A DNA stretch of 64,000 bases, taken from contig NZ_JAQSLN010000001.1 in NCBI RefSeq assembly GCF_028649655.1, forward strand, positions 496,001-560,000, written 5' to 3'. Below are positions 62,068-64,000 of the stretch, in pieces. The position numbers and the translations under genes are program-made. The DNA comes from Halobacteriovorax sp. GB3 (GTDB lineage: Bacteria > Bdellovibrionota > Bacteriovoracia > Bacteriovoracales > Bacteriovoracaceae). Below the pieces are notes generated by a model that was not told the origin of the DNA, searched no databases, and saw only the letters and a list, made by a program, of their open reading frames with translations. How positions within the stretch are numbered: the stretch's first letter is position 1; each line of letters starts with the position of its first letter.

Positions 62068-62304
62068 TTACACTTCAAAAAGGTGCTTGTACTTTCTAAG
62101 GAACTTAGAAAGTGATCCAACTTTATCAAGTGTTCTAATAGCACTTGTAGAAAGTCTTAGCTTAACTGTTTCACCAGTTTCTGGATCGTAAATCTTCTTC
62201 GTTTGAAGGTTTGGTTTTTGAGTCATTTTCGTCTTGTTGTTTGCGTGCGAAACTTTGTTTCCAACAAGTCTTCTTTTTCCTGTCAAATCACATACACGTG
62301 CCAT
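62068..62304 (-). CDS. rpmB: Ribosomal protein bL28
   Basis: 78 residues. MARVCDLTGKRRLVGNKVSH and LSTSAIRTLDKVG are clear L28 signatures, in the zinc-free (C-) form with a single Cys. Component of the 50S subunit. Not next to rpmG as in many bacteria. GGATGATGTT precedes the ATG, and a good promoter lies 66-94 bp upstream. Confidence 0.95.
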   Translation of the reverse strand: MARVCDLTGKRRLVGNKVSHANNKTKMTQKPNLQTKKIYDPETGETVKLRLSTSAIRTLDKVGSLSKFLRKYKHLFEV

Positions 62305-62369
62305 AACATCATCCTTATTTAATATGCAAAAATTATCACAACTTTAAAGCTTAAGTATACAGGTTGCAT

Positions 62370-62398
62370 AATATATATAAATTCCGCCCAATTAGCAA
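62370..62398 (-). promoter_or_regulatory. sigma70-like promoter for rpmB
   Basis: On the rpmB strand TTGCTA (62393-62398) is followed after 17 bp by TATATT (62370-62375). Spacing is ideal and both boxes are near consensus. Confidence 0.55.
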
Positions 62399-62578
62399 GG
62401 GGTTTGACTATTTTTCACAACCTTCGCTTAAAGCTCTCGCATAATTCCAGTAAATACTCAAAATTTCAAGAAAAAAAATGATGCAAGGCCAAAGTTTTAG
62501 GCAAATTTATTACATTGATAATATTTGTTGATAGGAAAAAAATAGAGGGAATAAATCTTGTTGAGAAAGGAGTTCCCC

Positions 62579-64000
62579 ATGGATTTAGGTCCAAAGAGTT
62601 TTATGTATGGAAGAAAGGGGCCATGGCCTCAGCCCTCACCGGCCCATCCACAAGGTGAGGCCTTTGCCGTTATTCACTTGCCCTTTATTGAAAAGTTAGA
62701 TTGGTGGATTCATATCGGTTCCCGTTATATGTATTCTCTTGGAATGGCGCCTTTTATGCTTTTAAAGGCCTTATTCTTCAATGGACTCTCTCCTGTGAGT
62801 GATACTGAGTTTCACGCCATTTTAACTAATTCTATGATGAGTAAATTTCTCTGCCCAAAACTTGATGAAGATGATCTGATCAATTTCAAAGATGTCCTTG
62901 AAGAGGGTGAGCGCTATATGATTACTGATTTGCAGGCGGTGCAAACAGTGAAGCCTTACAAAGGAATCCACGTTAGTGCGACAAAGACTCTCTTTAAAAT
63001 GAAAATGAACGATGCCAATGAAATGGAATATGAAGTTGTCGCCATCTATGTTTTTAAAACAAATGAGCTTTTTAGGCCAACAGACGGAGATGCTTGGGAA
63101 CTTGCTAAATACTTTGTTCTACAGGGGGGCGCAATTTGTGCAACTCTAGTTGTTCATCCAAATCTTCATTTTCCCCTTGATGCCATCAATGCGATAACCA
63201 AGACATCACTTCCAAAAAAACATCCTATCGTTCAACTATTAAAGCCGCACATGCGTTTTACTTTGCCCTTAGAAAATGCCGTCTTAACTTTTGGGCTTTC
63301 AGTCTTAAAGAATAAACCATGGATGAGTTACGCTCCCTATCCAGGCCACTATGATGGATTAAGAGACTTACTCGTTGAAGGCTTCACCGGAATTAAGGGC
63401 AATGATAGTTATCCTCCTTATGAGTTTCCCATGAATCCTCCAAAGATATATTCAAAGTATGGAGATTTTCAGCAAGCTTACTTCGATGTCATGTACACTT
63501 TTGTTTCTAAAGTGCTTGAGAAAGTAGATCCAAATGATCGCTACGTCATTAGCTGGGCCAACTATATTAGTGAGCACGTACCAGGCTTTCCAAGTGGAAG
63601 TGAGATTTTTGAAGGTGATAACTTAGTAAGAGCGGTAACAAGTTATTTTTGGAGTATCACAGTGGCCCATTCTATTGATCATTATAATTATGGCGAGATG
63701 GATGTTCGAAAAGTTCCCATGCGCTTAAGGCAAGCGCCACCTGTGAAGGGAGTTAAAATGAACCCTTTATCAAAGCTTGTTACTCCGATTGATCAAATGA
63801 AATATCTCATGTGTATGAAGATGTTTTTTGGTCCAACGAATGTGACAACACTATATAAATCGAAATATAAGTTTGAAGTAGAGCATGGACTTGAAAGTGC
63901 TGTGCAAGAATTTAAAAAAGAGATGGAAGATCTCGAAAAGCTCATGATCGAAAAAGGGATGAACTACATTCCTTTAAAAGAGATTGCTGCCAGTATTCAA
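62579..64000 (+). CDS. Lipoxygenase-family protein (3'-truncated by window edge)
   Basis: At least 474 codons from ATG 62579 with AAGGAG upstream. The lipoxygenase core is recognisable: WELAKYFVLQGGA, then His193 and His197 in VVHPNLHFPLD, KKHPIVQLLKPHMRFTLP, and His364 and His368 in VAHSIDHYNYGE. The four histidines fit the iron site of animal-type lipoxygenases, although the first pair is spaced by 4 rather than the usual 5. The C-terminal Ile ligand is beyond the window. The enzyme would add oxygen to polyunsaturated fatty acids. No signal peptide is visible. It could also be a non-catalytic homologue. Confidence 0.65.
   Translation, partial: MDLGPKSFMYGRKGPWPQPSPAHPQGEAFAVIHLPFIEKLDWWIHIGSRYMYSLGMAPFMLLKALFFNGLSPVSDTEFHAILTNSMMSKFLCPKLDEDDLINFKDVLEEGERYMITDLQAVQTVKPYKGIHVSATKTLFKMKMNDANEMEYEVVAIYVFKTNELFRPTDGDAWELAKYFVLQGGAICATLVVHPNLHFPLDAINAITKTSLPKKHPIVQLLKPHMRFTLPLENAVLTFGLSVLKNKPWMSYAPYPGHYDGLRDLLVEGFTGIKGNDSYPPYEFPMNPPKIYSKYGDFQQAYFDVMYTFVSKVLEKVDPNDRYVISWANYISEHVPGFPSGSEIFEGDNLVRAVTSYFWSITVAHSIDHYNYGEMDVRKVPMRLRQAPPVKGVKMNPLSKLVTPIDQMKYLMCMKMFFGPTNVTTLYKSKYKFEVEHGLESAVQEFKKEMEDLEKLMIEKGMNYIPLKEIAASIQ

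Noticed and set aside
1-64000. tRNA, rRNA, CRISPR arrays, insertion sequences, prophage or integrase genes.
   Set aside because: None could be recognised by reading both strands; no cloverleaf with CCA-type ends, spaced repeats or transposase motifs were found.

Overview
The window is about 64 kb of AT-rich, densely packed bacterial chromosome with short intergenic gaps, no insertion sequences, no phage genes, no CRISPR array and no recognisable tRNA or rRNA gene. The gene mix suggests a Gram-negative, motile, secretory bacterium related to Bdellovibrio/Bacteriovorax/Halobacteriovorax. It has many signal-peptide and lipoprotein genes, a flagellin with a very short variable region, PilT, several HD-GYP and PilZ-like signalling proteins, large secreted proteases, an L,D-transpeptidase, a polysaccharide deacetylase and Lys/Glu-rich proteins. 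No 16S gene is present, so the assignment is an inference from gene style.

Layout. 1-3028 (-) is the 5' two thirds or more of a Tricorn-type protease. 3181-5540 is a cysteine desulfurase/ThiI pair for tRNA 4-thiouridine. 5662-8845 is a Prc-type tail-specific protease, a small unknown and an RDD membrane protein. 8831-17585 holds PilT, a GT9 glycosyltransferase, a long adenosine-deaminase-like hydrolase, a membrane J-domain protein, a dipeptide epimerase, an MltD-like lytic transglycosylase and a GT4 glycosyltransferase. 17591-20473 holds ExbD/ExbB, a CBS protein, HPF and flagellin. 20478-27298 (-) is a complete phosphate operon, pstSCAB-phoU-phoB-phoR, with a candidate Pho box of two identical 7-bp direct repeats. 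It is divergent from a lipoprotein gamma-glutamyltransferase.

29260-36315 holds a lipoprotein, small unknowns, a degenerate HD-GYP protein and a DppABC-like peptide importer without its ATPases. 36753-43863 is an envelope-oriented stretch: YkuD L,D-transpeptidase, a 749-residue secreted protein that may have a BPI/TULIP-like fold, two exported unknowns and a polysaccharide deacetylase. Three of these genes have an unusual G5-G6 run in place of an ordinary Shine-Dalgarno sequence. 43943-50557 holds sfsA, two tail-to-tail degenerate HD-GYP paralogues, an RlmK/RlmI-like methyltransferase, a GAF-histidine kinase and pyrE. 50762-55660 holds citrate synthase, an Rsm22-like protein and a double-Cache hybrid kinase. 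55676-62304 holds rpmE, rpmG and rpmB (all with reduced zinc-ribbon cysteines), a canonical REC/HD-GYP protein, a DUF4340-like protein, a PilZ-like protein and a subtilisin with a CUB-like tail. From 62579 to the end is the start of a lipoxygenase-family gene.

The most promising unexplained signal is a roughly 70-residue module shared by four HD-GYP-family proteins in this one window, three of which have lost key HD/GYP residues. This suggests a family of non-catalytic signalling scaffolds beside one intact c-di-GMP phosphodiesterase. The envelope locus at 36.7-43.9 kb and the lipoxygenase-like gene are the next best leads for a predation- or surface-related function. Database searches could not be run, so family calls rest on motifs read directly from the translated sequence.
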